Below are positions 40,570-48,987 of a stretch of DNA of 64,000 nucleotides, in pieces (position 1 is the stretch's first letter; the number at the start of each line of letters is the position of its first letter). The notes under the pieces are model-generated. The model was not told where the DNA came from, searched no databases, and was given only the letters and a program-made list of their open reading frames with translations. The translations under genes and the position numbers were made by a program. The stretch comes from an uncultured Kocuria sp. (lineage in GTDB: Bacteria > Actinomycetota > Actinomycetes > Actinomycetales > Micrococcaceae), in contig NZ_CANMRA010000021.1 of assembly GCF_947500125.1 (NCBI RefSeq), positions 1-64,000 on the forward strand. The letters are read 5' to 3'.

Positions 40570-41510
40570 CCCGAGCCGCCATTACCGAGGTCGTGGAGCG
40601 GGGGCTCGCCGAGGACGCCCCCTGGGGCGACATCACCTCCGAGCACCTCATCCCCGCGGGCGCCGCCGCCCGCGCCGAGCTCGTGGCGCGCGAGGCCGGC
40701 GTCTTCTCCGGCGGGCAGGTCTTCGCCGCGACGTTCGCCGCCGCGGACCCCGCCGTGGCCGTCGAGCTGGTCTCCGCCGACGGCGACCGCTTTGCGGCCG
40801 GGGACACCCTGGCCGTGGTGATCGGTCCCGCCCGGGCCGTGCTGACCGGCGAGCGCGTGGCCCTGAACCTCACCCAGCGGATGTGCGGGATCGCCACGCT
40901 GACCGCCCGCTACGTCGCCGCCGTCGAGGAGACAGTCGCCCGCGTGGAGCGGGCCGCGAACCTGCCGCCCGGCACGATCACCCGGACCCGGGTGGCCGAC
41001 ACGCGCAAGACCACCCCGGGGCTGCGGGCGCTCGAGAAGCACGCCGTGCTCAGCGGGGGCGGGCACAACCACCGGCACTCCCTCTCGGACGCCGTGATGG
41101 CCAAGGACAACCACCTGGCCCTGCTCACGGCCGACGGCACCGACCTGGCCGGCGCCCTGCGGCAGCTGCGCCGTCGTCTCCCCCACACGATGCACCTCGA
41201 GGTGGAGGTGGACCGCCTCGACCAGATCGAGGCGGTCTTGGCCGGCGGCGCGGACACGATCCTGCTGGACAACTTCTCGGTGGACGACCTCGTGACCGGA
41301 GTGGCGATCATCGACGGCCGGGCGACCGTCGAGGCCTCCGGCGGCGTGAGCCTGGAGAGCGTCGGGGACATCGCGGCCACCGGGGTGGACGTCATCTCGG
41401 TGGGCGCGCTCACCCACTCCGCCCGGAACCTGGACCTCGGCCTCGACATCGGCCTCGGCAGCGGGCTCGGCAGTGGGCTCGGCAGCGGCCACGGCACCGG
41501 GACGGGATGA
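40563..41510 (+). CDS. nadC: Nicotinate-nucleotide pyrophosphorylase (carboxylating)
   Basis: Quinolinate phosphoribosyltransferase of 315 residues producing nicotinate mononucleotide. Family motifs are APWGDITSEHLIP, LNLTQRMCGIATLT, RVADTRKTTPGLRALEKHAV, the GGGHNHRHSLSDAVMAKDNHL stretch and VEASGGVSLESVGDIAATGVDVISVG. The last 25 residues are a GLGSGLGSG repeat from a 12-bp unit, an extension beyond the conserved end. The start overlaps nadB; the stop overlaps the desulfurase start. A TTGACA-like element just upstream (near 40530) might add an internal promoter. Confidence 0.96.
   Translation: MLTRAAITEVVERGLAEDAPWGDITSEHLIPAGAAARAELVAREAGVFSGGQVFAATFAAADPAVAVELVSADGDRFAAGDTLAVVIGPARAVLTGERVALNLTQRMCGIATLTARYVAAVEETVARVERAANLPPGTITRTRVADTRKTTPGLRALEKHAVLSGGGHNHRHSLSDAVMAKDNHLALLTADGTDLAGALRQLRRRLPHTMHLEVEVDRLDQIEAVLAGGADTILLDNFSVDDLVTGVAIIDGRATVEASGGVSLESVGDIAATGVDVISVGALTHSARNLDLGLDIGLGSGLGSGLGSGHGTGTG
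41440..41500 (+). repeat. 12-bp GLGS-coding repeat at the nadC end
   Basis: Tandem GGGCTCGGCAGC-like units encode the low-complexity C-terminus of NadC. Confidence 0.7.
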
Positions 41511-42682
41511 CGATGCTGTACCTCGACTCGGCCGCGACCACCCCCGTCCGGCGGGAGGTCCTGGAGGCCATGTGGCCCTACCTCACCCAGGAGTTCGGCA
41601 ACGCCTCGAGCCACCACGAGGCGGGCCGGCGGGCACTGGCCGGTCTCGACCAGGCCCGCGGGACGGTCGCGCAGGTGCTGAACTGCCGGCCCGCCGAGGT
41701 CGTGTTCACGTCCGGCGGGACCGAGGCGGACAACCTGGCCGTCAAGGGCATCGCCCTGGGGCGCCGGGACCGGGACCCCGCGCGCACGCACGTGGTGACG
41801 AGCGCGGTCGAGCACCACGCCGTGCTCGGCTCGGCGCGGGACCTGGCCCGCTGGGACGGCTTCGAGCTCACGGAGCTGGGCGTGTCCTCCGAGGGACTCG
41901 TGGACCCCTCCTCCCTGGCGAGGGCTGTTCGTGCGGACACGGCAGTGGTATCCGTGATGCATGCGAACAACGAGACGGGTGCGGTCCAGGCGATCGCCGA
42001 ACTGGCTGCGGTGGCTCGGGCGCGGGACGTCCCGTTCCATACGGATGCGGTCCAGGCGGCCGGGGCGCTGGAACTGGACGTACAAGCGCTCCACGTGGCG
42101 GCGCTGAGCCTCGCCGGGCACAAGATCGGGGGACCCAAGGGCGTGGGCGTGCTCTTCCTGCGCCGAGGGACCCCCCTGCGCCCGCTGCTGAGCGGCGGCG
42201 GGCACGAGCGCGGCCGGCGCTCCGGGACCTCGGACGTGGCCGGCGCCGTGGGCTTCGCCACGGCCCTGCGGCTCGCCGCCGAGGAGCGCCCGGACCGGTC
42301 GGTGCGGCTCGCCGGACTGCGGGACCGGCTGATCACCGGGGTCCTGTCCGCGGTCCCCTCGGCGGTGCTGACCGGCCCCGACCCGCGGGAGCGGCCGGCG
42401 GCGCGGCTGCCCGGCAACGCCTCCTTCTGCTTCCCGGGCGTCAACGGCGAGACGGTCCTGGTGGACCTGGAGGCGCGCGGGCTGCTCGTCTCCTCGGGCT
42501 CGGCCTGCTCGGCCGGGGACACCGAGCCCTCCCACGTGCTGACCGCCATGGGGCTCCCGGCCGAGGTCGCCACCACCGCGGTCCGGTTCACGCTGTCCGC
42601 CGCGGTGACCCCGGAGCAGGTGGACGGGATCGTGGCGGCGGTCAGGGACGTCCTCGAACGCCTGAGCGCCCCGCGCGGCTGA
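41507..42682 (+). CDS. Cysteine desulfurase (NifS/IscS-like)
   Basis: PLP enzyme of 391 residues removing sulfur from cysteine. Class V aminotransferase motifs include LDSAATTPVR, FGNASSHHEAGRRA, and VMHANNETGAVQ; the PLP lysine is in SLAGHKIGGPKGVG near residue 205, and the catalytic cysteine in SSGSACSAGD near 330. The ATG overlaps the nadC stop (ATGA). Its place as last gene of the NAD operon, as in Bacillus and other actinobacteria, suggests it builds the [4Fe-4S] cluster of NadA. Confidence 0.92.
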   Translation: MTMLYLDSAATTPVRREVLEAMWPYLTQEFGNASSHHEAGRRALAGLDQARGTVAQVLNCRPAEVVFTSGGTEADNLAVKGIALGRRDRDPARTHVVTSAVEHHAVLGSARDLARWDGFELTELGVSSEGLVDPSSLARAVRADTAVVSVMHANNETGAVQAIAELAAVARARDVPFHTDAVQAAGALELDVQALHVAALSLAGHKIGGPKGVGVLFLRRGTPLRPLLSGGGHERGRRSGTSDVAGAVGFATALRLAAEERPDRSVRLAGLRDRLITGVLSAVPSAVLTGPDPRERPAARLPGNASFCFPGVNGETVLVDLEARGLLVSSGSACSAGDTEPSHVLTAMGLPAEVATTAVRFTLSAAVTPEQVDGIVAAVRDVLERLSAPRG

Positions 42683-42688
42683 GCGGGC

Positions 42689-43228
42689 TCAGCCGGCCGG
42701 CACCGGGTGCTGCACCCCGCCGTGCACGACCGCCAGGACCGGTTCGCCCTTCTCCTCCACGGTCCGTGTGCTCTCCGGCACCAGGCTCCACGAGGGATCG
42801 GGGCAGGAGTGGGGCGCGGGCCCCTCGGGGACCGCGCTCGAGGCGCCCAGGCCGTCGAAGCCCTGTAGCCGGAAGCCGACGACGGTCCCCCACCACAGGG
42901 TGCTCGGCGCGCTCGCGATCCCCCGGGTCTCGGTGACCACCAGATCCGTGCGCTGTGACAGCACCTCGGTGCCCTCCGGGTTGACGCATTCCCACGAGAA
43001 CGTGGTCACCGACGCGGTCTCGGCCACGAACTCGAGCGAGGCCGCGTTCGCCTGCAGCGTCGCGTCGTCCCAGCCGAGCGCGGTCATGGCGTCGGCGCCG
43101 GTCACGAAGCCGGTGCCGTCCTCGTGCAGCTGCGTGGCCGCCCAGGAGGGCGCCGTCAGCCCGATCGACACCCCCGCCGCCGCGAGAGCCGCCAGGACCA
43201 CGATCAACTTCTGCATGTGCTTCCCCAT
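42689..43228 (-). CDS. Secreted protein of unknown function (paralogue A)
   Basis: 179-residue exported protein with a signal peptide to about residue 30 (LIVVLAALAAAGVSIGLTAPSWAA). The mature part has HEDGTGFVTGADAMTALGWDDATLQANAASLEFVAET and a pair of cysteines (SWECV, HSCPD), likely a disulfide. It aligns over its length with the protein at 43376. I do not know a characterised homologue. GACAGGGGA lies upstream of ATG 43228. Convergent with the nad operon, with six bases between stops. Confidence 0.7.
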   Translation of the reverse strand: MGKHMQKLIVVLAALAAAGVSIGLTAPSWAATQLHEDGTGFVTGADAMTALGWDDATLQANAASLEFVAETASVTTFSWECVNPEGTEVLSQRTDLVVTETRGIASAPSTLWWGTVVGFRLQGFDGLGASSAVPEGPAPHSCPDPSWSLVPESTRTVEEKGEPVLAVVHGGVQHPVPAG

Positions 43229-43375
43229 TCCCCTGTCCCCCGGCACCGGAGAGGAGCTCCTGGGCCGTTTTTCCGAACGCTAATGCAGGCGCGGGGGGCG
43301 GATCCAGCGGCGTGACCTTTCTGTGACCCCCGTCCGACCTGCGACGACACATGCCGCACCGTGGAGCGCCGGCGC

Positions 43376-43978
43376 TCAGGCCGCGGTGTCCCGCTCGGTG
43401 GGCACCCGGTGCGCCACGCCCTCGTGGACGAGCTCGAGAGCGGGCCCCTCGTGCGCCTGCGCCCGCTCGGTGGACCGCGGCACCCGGGACCAGGCCCCGG
43501 CCTCGTTCGCGTTCTCGTTCTTGTTCGCGTTCTCGGTGGCGTTCGAGCCGCCGTCGGCGGGGCAGGCGTCGAGCTCCGGGCCCTCGACCACGGCGACGGA
43601 CACGGCGTCCTCGGCGAAGCCCTGCAGCTCGAAGCCCGTGACGGCACCCGTCACGGAGCTGCGCTGCACGGCGGCGAGCAGGTCCGCCCGGGCCGTCGTC
43701 GTCGTCCGCCGTTCCTGGACGGTCACGGCGCCGGTGGACTCCTGCACGCACTCCCACGAGGCCGTGGCCACGGTGACCGTCTCCGCGACGAGGTCCAGCT
43801 CCGCGGCGGAGGTCTGCAGCCGGTCGTTGGTCCAGCCCACGGCCCGCAGGACGTCCTCCCGGCCCACGGAGCCCGTACCGTCGGCGCGCAGCGTCACGGC
43901 CGCCGTAGCCGGCACGCTCAGCCCGATGGAAGCGGCCGTGGCGGCGGCCACCACGCAGGCCAGCAGTCTCTTCTTCAC
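43376..43978 (-). CDS. Secreted protein of unknown function (paralogue B)
   Basis: 200-residue exported protein, signal peptide about residues 1-27 (LLACVVAAATAASIGLSVPATA). The mature part repeats the pattern of paralogue A: RADGTGSVGREDVLRAVGWTNDRLQTSAAELDLVAET, WECV and DACPADG. A short NATENANKNENANEA tract (about residues 145-160) is unique to this copy. GTG start with GGGGGGA upstream. The two genes are in tandem on the same strand, 147 bases apart, and probably arose by duplication. Confidence 0.7.
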   Translation of the reverse strand: MKKRLLACVVAAATAASIGLSVPATAAVTLRADGTGSVGREDVLRAVGWTNDRLQTSAAELDLVAETVTVATASWECVQESTGAVTVQERRTTTTARADLLAAVQRSSVTGAVTGFELQGFAEDAVSVAVVEGPELDACPADGGSNATENANKNENANEAGAWSRVPRSTERAQAHEGPALELVHEGVAHRVPTERDTAA

Positions 43979-44112
43979 TCCGTCCCCCCAGTCCCTCCTG
44001 TCCCCCGACAGGAGTCCGGCCGTCAGGCCGTGGTGGGGAGGCTAATGAAGATCAGTGGATGCGTCCAGCGCGACGGCACGGCGGCCGCCCGAGGTGCGCC
44101 CGGGAGAGCGGC

Positions 44113-45630
44113 TCAGCCGGCGGCCTGCTCGCGCAGGACGTTCTTGCGGATCTTGCCGGACGCGGTCCGCGGCATCTCCTCCACGAGGCTCAGCGTCTTG
44201 GGCACCTTGTAGCGGGCGAGCCGCCCGGCCAGGTGCTCCTGGATCGTTCCGGCGGTGAGCTCCCGGCCCTCCCGGGGGACGACGACGGCGTGCGGCACCT
44301 CGCCCCACTTCTCGTCGGGCACGCCGATGACCGCCACAGCGGCCACCTCCGGCAGCTCGAGGATGGCCGCCTCGACCTCCGCCGGATAGATGTTCTCCCC
44401 GCCGGAGATGATCATGTCCTTGATCCGGTCCGAGACGAACAGGTAGCCGTCCTCGTCGAGGTAGCCCAGGTCCCCGGAGTGGAACCACTCCCCCTCGAAG
44501 GACCCGGCCGCGTCGGGGCGGTTCCAGTACTGCCGGATGACGTTGGGCCCCGAGAGCAGGATCTCCCCCGCCTCGCCGGGCCCCGCGGGCTCCCCCGCCG
44601 CGTCCACGATCCGCACGTCGGAGAAGAAGTGCGGCAGCCCGGAGGAGCCCGCCTTCTCGCGGGACTTCGCCGCGGGCAGGTTGGTGGCGCCCGGGGAGGT
44701 CTCCGTCATGCCGTAGCTGGCGGTGAAGGCCAACCCCCGGCTCTCGTAGGCCTCCAGGACCCGCATGGGCACCGCCGAGCCGCCGCAGGTGAGCTTGCGC
44801 AGCGAGGACAGGTCCGTGGCGTCCCAGTCCGGGTGCTCGCACAGCAGCTGGTAGGTGGTCGGCACCCCCGACAGCCAGGTGACGCGGTGGGCCTCGATGA
44901 GCTCCAGCACCCGGCCGGGCACGAACTTGGACTCGAGCACCAGCGTGGCGCCCTTGAGCAGGGTCGGCAGCACCCCCATCCCGAGCGAGGCAACGTGGAA
45001 CATCGGGGAGATCATCAGCGCGACGTCGTCGGCCGCCACGTCGTAGTCCACCAGGACGTTGACGCAGTTCCAGGTGAAGTTGCCGTGGGTCAGGCAGGCG
45101 CCCTTGGGCCGGCCGGTGGTCCCGGAGGTGTAGAGGATCACGGCGAGGTCGTCCAGCTCCACCGGGACGTCCTCCGTCCAGGGCTCGGCCGCCGCGATCA
45201 CCGTCTCGAGGGCTGGGACCCCGTCCGCGTCCTCCTCGGCCACGACCCACCGGACCACGTCCGTCAGCTCCCGGGCGGCCGGTGCGGCCAGGCCCGTCAG
45301 GGCGTCGTCGTGGATCAGCGCCGAGACGTCCGCGTCCTCGAGCTGGTAGCGGATCTCCGGGACGGCCAGACGCGTGTTGAGGGGGACGAGCACCGCGCCG
45401 AGCGCTCCCGCCGCGAACATCGTCTCGAGGAAGGCCGGGCTGTTCTCCCCGAGGAAGGCCACCCGGTCCCCGGGCCCCACGCCCTGGCCGGAGAGGGCCG
45501 TCGCCAGGCGCCGGGACCGGTCGTGCAGCTCCCGGTAGGTCAGCGTGCGCTCGCCGTGGACCACCGCCACCTTGGGGCCCGACTTCTCGAGCCTCCGGAC
45601 GAGCCAGGATCCCAGTCCCTGATTGCGCAT
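44113..45630 (-). CDS. Acyl-/aryl-CoA synthetase (CouL-like)
   Basis: ANL-superfamily CoA ligase of 505 residues: YTSGTTGRPKGACLTHGN near residues 164-181, YGMTETSPG near 298, SGDLGYLDEDGYLFVSDRIKDMIISGGENIYP, and the C-terminal lysine in ASGKIRKN. GAGGAG precedes the ATG. It faces the MFS carrier across a region with two operator-like palindromes. By analogy with the RHA1 cou cluster it may activate a hydroxycinnamate or related aromatic acid; a fatty acid remains possible. Confidence 0.88.
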   Translation of the reverse strand: MRNQGLGSWLVRRLEKSGPKVAVVHGERTLTYRELHDRSRRLATALSGQGVGPGDRVAFLGENSPAFLETMFAAGALGAVLVPLNTRLAVPEIRYQLEDADVSALIHDDALTGLAAPAARELTDVVRWVVAEEDADGVPALETVIAAAEPWTEDVPVELDDLAVILYTSGTTGRPKGACLTHGNFTWNCVNVLVDYDVAADDVALMISPMFHVASLGMGVLPTLLKGATLVLESKFVPGRVLELIEAHRVTWLSGVPTTYQLLCEHPDWDATDLSSLRKLTCGGSAVPMRVLEAYESRGLAFTASYGMTETSPGATNLPAAKSREKAGSSGLPHFFSDVRIVDAAGEPAGPGEAGEILLSGPNVIRQYWNRPDAAGSFEGEWFHSGDLGYLDEDGYLFVSDRIKDMIISGGENIYPAEVEAAILELPEVAAVAVIGVPDEKWGEVPHAVVVPREGRELTAGTIQEHLAGRLARYKVPKTLSLVEEMPRTASGKIRKNVLREQAAG

Positions 45631-45661
45631 GCGATCGTCTCCTCAAACAGTCGTCAAAGCC

Positions 45662-45684
45662 AATAGTTGAAAACTTCCACTATT
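45662..45684. promoter_or_regulatory. MarR-type operator 1
   Basis: 23-bp palindrome with nine of eleven pairs matched; outer arms AATAGT and ACTATT, inner TTGAA and TTCCA. It lies 32 bases upstream of the CoA ligase start. On the other strand it shares the TTTTCAAC core with operators 2 and 3. Confidence 0.65.
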
Positions 45685-45774
45685 TGCCCTCCAGCGTAGA
45701 GAGAGCTGGATCACATTGTCCAGACCTCCGGGCGGCCGGATCCTGCGACACCTCCCGATTTAGGTCATCTTCTC

Positions 45775-45798
45775 AATGGTTGACACTTTCAATAGATT
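45775..45798. promoter_or_regulatory. MarR-type operator 2
   Basis: Contains TTGACACTTTCAA (45780-45792), a TTGA-N5-TCAA palindrome, about 145 bases upstream of the MFS start and on the carrier side of the divergent region. Confidence 0.65.
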
Positions 45799-45937
45799 GC
45801 TGTTCCAATGGGTCCACCGCGAGCCGGTCCGCACGACCGCCGGGAGGCCCCCGGGGACCGGGGCCGACCTGCTCGCCGCACCGGTGCCCGACCCCGGTGC
45901 CGCGCCCACTCTTTCCGCCCCAGAGCAAGGAACCGCC

Positions 45938-47275
45938 ATGTCAGCAGCACCCGACACCCTGGCGTCCCTGGACGCCCGCGCCAGGAACAAAGAGGCGCGC
46001 AAGGTCATCTTCTCGAGCTACCTCGGCTCCACCATCGAGTTCTACGACTTCCTGCTGTACGCCTCGGCCTCCGCCCTGGTCTTCCCCTACGTGTTCTTCA
46101 CCGACCTCGATCCGCTGGCCGGCACGATCGCCGCGTACGGCACCTTCGCCGCCGGCTACCTGGCCCGCCCGCTGGGCGGGGCGGTCTTCGGCCACTTCGG
46201 CGACCGCCTGGGCCGCAAGAAGATGCTCATCATCTCGATGCTGATCATGGGCATCGCCTCGACGCTCATCGGCCTCATCCCCAGCGCCGCCGTCATCGGC
46301 TCCTGGGGAGCGGTCATCCTGATCCTCCTGCGGGTGTGCCAGGGCATCGCCGTGGGCGGCGAGTGGGGCGGGGCCGCACTGATGGCCCTGGAGCACTCCG
46401 CCAAGGGCCGGCGCGGATTCGCCGCGTCCTTCACCAACGCCGGCGCCCCGACCGGTGCCGCACTGGGCACCTTCGTCCTGGGCCTGTTCGCCGCCATGCC
46501 GGAGGAGCAGTTCCTCTCGTGGGGCTGGCGCGTCCCGTTCCTGCTCTCCGTCCTACTGCTGGCCGTGGGCGTCTTCGTGCGCTCCCAGGTGTCCGAGAGC
46601 CCCATCTTCCAGGCCGCCCTGGCCAAGGAGGCCGCGGAGGGCCCGGCCGTCAAGCGCAAGGTGCCCATCGTCGAGGTGCTGCGCCGTCCCCGCGCCCTGA
46701 TCTACACGATGCTGGCGGGGGCCTCCGGATTCGCCCTGCAGGTCTTCCTGGCCACCTTCGCGGTGGCCTACGCGGTCGAGCGCGGCGCCGACCGGCAGCC
46801 GGTCCTCTACGCCTTCGCCCTCGCCTCGGTGCTCAGCGTGTTCTTCGTGGTCGGCATGGGACGCCTGTCCGACCAGCTGGGCCGGCGCCCGGTCATGGTC
46901 GTGGGGCTGGTGCTGTTCATCGCCCTCATCTTCCCGATGTTCTCGTGGCTGGCCACCGGCAACGTGCTGCTGATCTTCGCGACCTTCACCATCGGGCTGG
47001 CCTGCCACGCCGCGATCTACGGACCGCTGGCGGCCTTCATCTCCGAGCAGTTCGGCACGTCGTCGCGCTACACCGGCGCCTCGCTGGGCTACCAGTTCGC
47101 CACCCTGATCGGGGCCGGCTTCACCCCGACGATCCTCGCCTCGATCTACGCGTCCTCCGGGCAGGCCATCGCCCCCGTGGTCTGGTACCTGGCCGGGATG
47201 GCCGTGGTCAGCGCGGTGTTCATCCTGCTCACCCGCGAGTCCAAGGACTTCGACCTGGAGACCCACGAGCACTGA
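45938..47275 (+). CDS. MFS transporter, metabolite:proton symporter type
   Basis: 12-TM carrier of 445 residues of the MHS subgroup (shikimate/benzoate/proline-betaine type). Motifs include SSYLGSTIEFYDFLLYASASALVF in TM1, FGHFGDRLGRKKMLIISMLIMG between TM2 and TM3, and RVCQGIAVGGEWGGAALMALEH. It likely imports the acid activated by the adjacent ligase. ATG 45938 with AAGGAACCGCC upstream is preferred to a longer opening that includes the operator. Ends at a strong shared terminator. Confidence 0.9.
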   Translation: MSAAPDTLASLDARARNKEARKVIFSSYLGSTIEFYDFLLYASASALVFPYVFFTDLDPLAGTIAAYGTFAAGYLARPLGGAVFGHFGDRLGRKKMLIISMLIMGIASTLIGLIPSAAVIGSWGAVILILLRVCQGIAVGGEWGGAALMALEHSAKGRRGFAASFTNAGAPTGAALGTFVLGLFAAMPEEQFLSWGWRVPFLLSVLLLAVGVFVRSQVSESPIFQAALAKEAAEGPAVKRKVPIVEVLRRPRALIYTMLAGASGFALQVFLATFAVAYAVERGADRQPVLYAFALASVLSVFFVVGMGRLSDQLGRRPVMVVGLVLFIALIFPMFSWLATGNVLLIFATFTIGLACHAAIYGPLAAFISEQFGTSSRYTGASLGYQFATLIGAGFTPTILASIYASSGQAIAPVVWYLAGMAVVSAVFILLTRESKDFDLETHEH

Positions 47276-47292
47276 CCCGCGCCACCGCACGC

Positions 47293-47332
47293 ACCGCGGC
47301 CCCCGCCCGATCGATCAGGCGGGGGCCGCGGT
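47293..47332. terminator. Perfect 15-bp hairpin between MFS and marR genes
   Basis: ACCGCGGCCCCCGCC and its exact complement around a ten-base loop. It serves the convergent MFS and MarR genes. Confidence 0.85.
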
Positions 47333-47349
47333 CTGCGGGGTCTGCGCGG

Positions 47350-47808
47350 TCAGAAGGCCACCTTCTTCAGCAGCCGGGACAGCTCGTCGCGCTCCGCCGG
47401 GGAGAGCGGGGAGAGCGACTCCGCGGTGGAGTTCTCCACCAGGGTCCTGGCCTGGGCGTACAGCTTCCGCCCGGCCGCGGTGGGCGCGATGATCTTCGAG
47501 CGGCGGTCCCTCGGATCGGTCCGGCGCTCCACCGCCCCGCGCCGCTCCAGGTCGTCGAGGATGGCCACGATCTGGCTGGGGTCCAGCACCAGGAACTGGC
47601 TGAGCTCGCGCTGCGTCAGCCGCTCCTCGCCGCAGGCCAGCGCCAGGACCGAGTAGTGGCGCACCTTCAGCTCGAGCTGCGCGAGCTTCTTGTTGGCCGC
47701 TGAGGAGCCCGTCGAGGCAGCACGGGCCATCAGGAAGACCGGCTCCGTCGTCAGCTCGGCCTCGAGGAGGCGCTCGAGACCGGCGGACGGGTCGGTGGGC
47801 GTGGTCAT
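47350..47808 (-). CDS. MarR-family regulator (CouR-like)
   Basis: 152-residue winged-helix regulator. The DNA-binding region is LTQRELSQFLVLDPSQIVAILDDLERRGAVERRTDPRDRRSKIIAPTAAG, with helices typical of MarR. MarR proteins of aromatic clusters release DNA on binding the CoA-thioester substrate; CouR of RHA1 responds to p-coumaroyl-CoA. AGGAGAGACGCT precedes the ATG. It is divergent from the SDR operon and surrounded by three copies of one palindrome, so it is the likely repressor of all three transcription units. Confidence 0.9.
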   Translation of the reverse strand: MTTPTDPSAGLERLLEAELTTEPVFLMARAASTGSSAANKKLAQLELKVRHYSVLALACGEERLTQRELSQFLVLDPSQIVAILDDLERRGAVERRTDPRDRRSKIIAPTAAGRKLYAQARTLVENSTAESLSPLSPAERDELSRLLKKVAF

Positions 47809-47881
47809 AGCGTCTCTCCTGGGGCCGGGGACCCCAGTCTACGGAATCCGTGCACCCAGCATAGATGGAGTTTCTTAACCA

Positions 47882-47894
47882 TTGACATTTTCAA
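47882..47894. promoter_or_regulatory. MarR-type operator 3
   Basis: TTGACATTTTCAA, a TTGA-N5-TCAA palindrome, between marR and the SDR gene, 111 bases before the SDR start. It matches operator 2 in eleven of thirteen positions or better. Confidence 0.65.
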
Positions 47895-48004
47895 CGAATA
47901 GCGGTGGAATGGGACCGAACCCGGAAGCAGTGACGGGCGTCACCCCGTCCGCCGATCCACGAGCGAAGATCCACCGCCACGATCCAGAGCGAAGGAGCCA
48001 CTCC

Positions 48005-48976
48005 ATGGCACAGGACAGCACCACCTCCCCGAGCACCGCCCCTCTCGCCGGCAAGGTCGCCGTCGTCACCGGCTCCGGCCAGGGCCTGGGCCTGGCCTAC
48101 GCCCAGGAGCTCGCCCGCCAGGGCGCCGCCGTCGTGATCAACGACGTCGACCAGGCCACCGCCGAGAAGGCCGTCGCCTCCATCACCGAGACGGGCGGAC
48201 AGGCCGTCGCCGTCGTCGCACCCGTGGGTTCCACCGAGACCGCCACCGCGCTCGTGAACGGCGCCGTGGAGGCCTTCGGGCGCCTCGACATCCTCGTCAC
48301 CAACGCCGGCGTGCTGCGCGACAAGTCCCTGCTGAAGATGACCGACGAGGACTTCGACCTCGTCATCCAGGTCCACCTGCGCGGCACCTTCACCTGCGCC
48401 CGCGAGGCCTACCGGTACTTCAAGGAGAACGGGGTCCCCGGGCGGATCATCACCATCGGCTCCCCCACCGGCCAGTACGGCAACTTCGGCCAGACCAACT
48501 ACGCCGCCGCCAAGGCCGGGATCGTGGGCATGGTCCGCACCTGGGCCCTGGAGATGAAGAAGGCCGGCGTCACCGCCAACGCCGTCATCCCCGTGGCCGC
48601 CACCGCCATGACCGAGACCATCCCCTTCTTCCGCGCCGCCGTCGAGGCGGACCGCCGCGGCGAGCCCATGCCGGACTTCTTCCGCAAGGACCTCGGCTTC
48701 GGCAACGCCGCCGACGTCGCCGGTCTGATCGCCTGGCTCGCCTCCGACGACGCCGCCGGGGTCACCGGCCAGGCCATCGGCGCCGGCGGCGACCGCCTCC
48801 AGGTCTTCAGCCACCCCCGTCCCGTGGTCACCGAGTACCGCGACGGCGGCTGGACCTTCGAGGCCCTGCGCGAGCAGTTCCCCGCGCTGATCGAGGACAA
48901 TTCCCAGCCGGTCGGCGAGACGATGCCGCCGCTGCCGGAGGAGCTGAAGCCCGAGTCCGCGACCCAGCAGTCCTAG
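48005..48976 (+). CDS. SDR oxidoreductase (CouN-like)
   Basis: Short-chain dehydrogenase of 323 residues, longer than the classical 250 because of a C-terminal extension (VTEYRDGGWTFEALREQFPALIEDN) as in peroxisomal-type hydroxyacyl dehydrogenases. The cofactor motif is VVTGSGQGLGLAYA near residue 20, NAGVLRD near 100, TIGSPTGQYGNFGQTNYAAAKAG with the catalytic Tyr and Lys. It should oxidise the beta-hydroxyacyl-CoA made by MaoC to the keto form. GAAGGAGCCACTCC precedes the ATG. First of four co-directional genes. Confidence 0.88.
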   Translation: MAQDSTTSPSTAPLAGKVAVVTGSGQGLGLAYAQELARQGAAVVINDVDQATAEKAVASITETGGQAVAVVAPVGSTETATALVNGAVEAFGRLDILVTNAGVLRDKSLLKMTDEDFDLVIQVHLRGTFTCAREAYRYFKENGVPGRIITIGSPTGQYGNFGQTNYAAAKAGIVGMVRTWALEMKKAGVTANAVIPVAATAMTETIPFFRAAVEADRRGEPMPDFFRKDLGFGNAADVAGLIAWLASDDAAGVTGQAIGAGGDRLQVFSHPRPVVTEYRDGGWTFEALREQFPALIEDNSQPVGETMPPLPEELKPESATQQS

Positions 48977-48987
48977 GAGTCGTCACC

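Larger units (their letters stand above)
45631..45937. other. Divergent promoter region with two MarR-type operators
   Basis: 307 bases between the CoA ligase and the MFS carrier. It contains the two palindromes listed at 45662 and 45775. The frame open from 45776 into the carrier gene is non-coding leader, since it translates the second operator. Confidence 0.6.

Noticed and set aside
45776-45937. N-terminal extension of the MFS carrier
   Set aside because: It translates the MarR operator and leader; the carrier homology and a ribosome-binding site begin at 45938.
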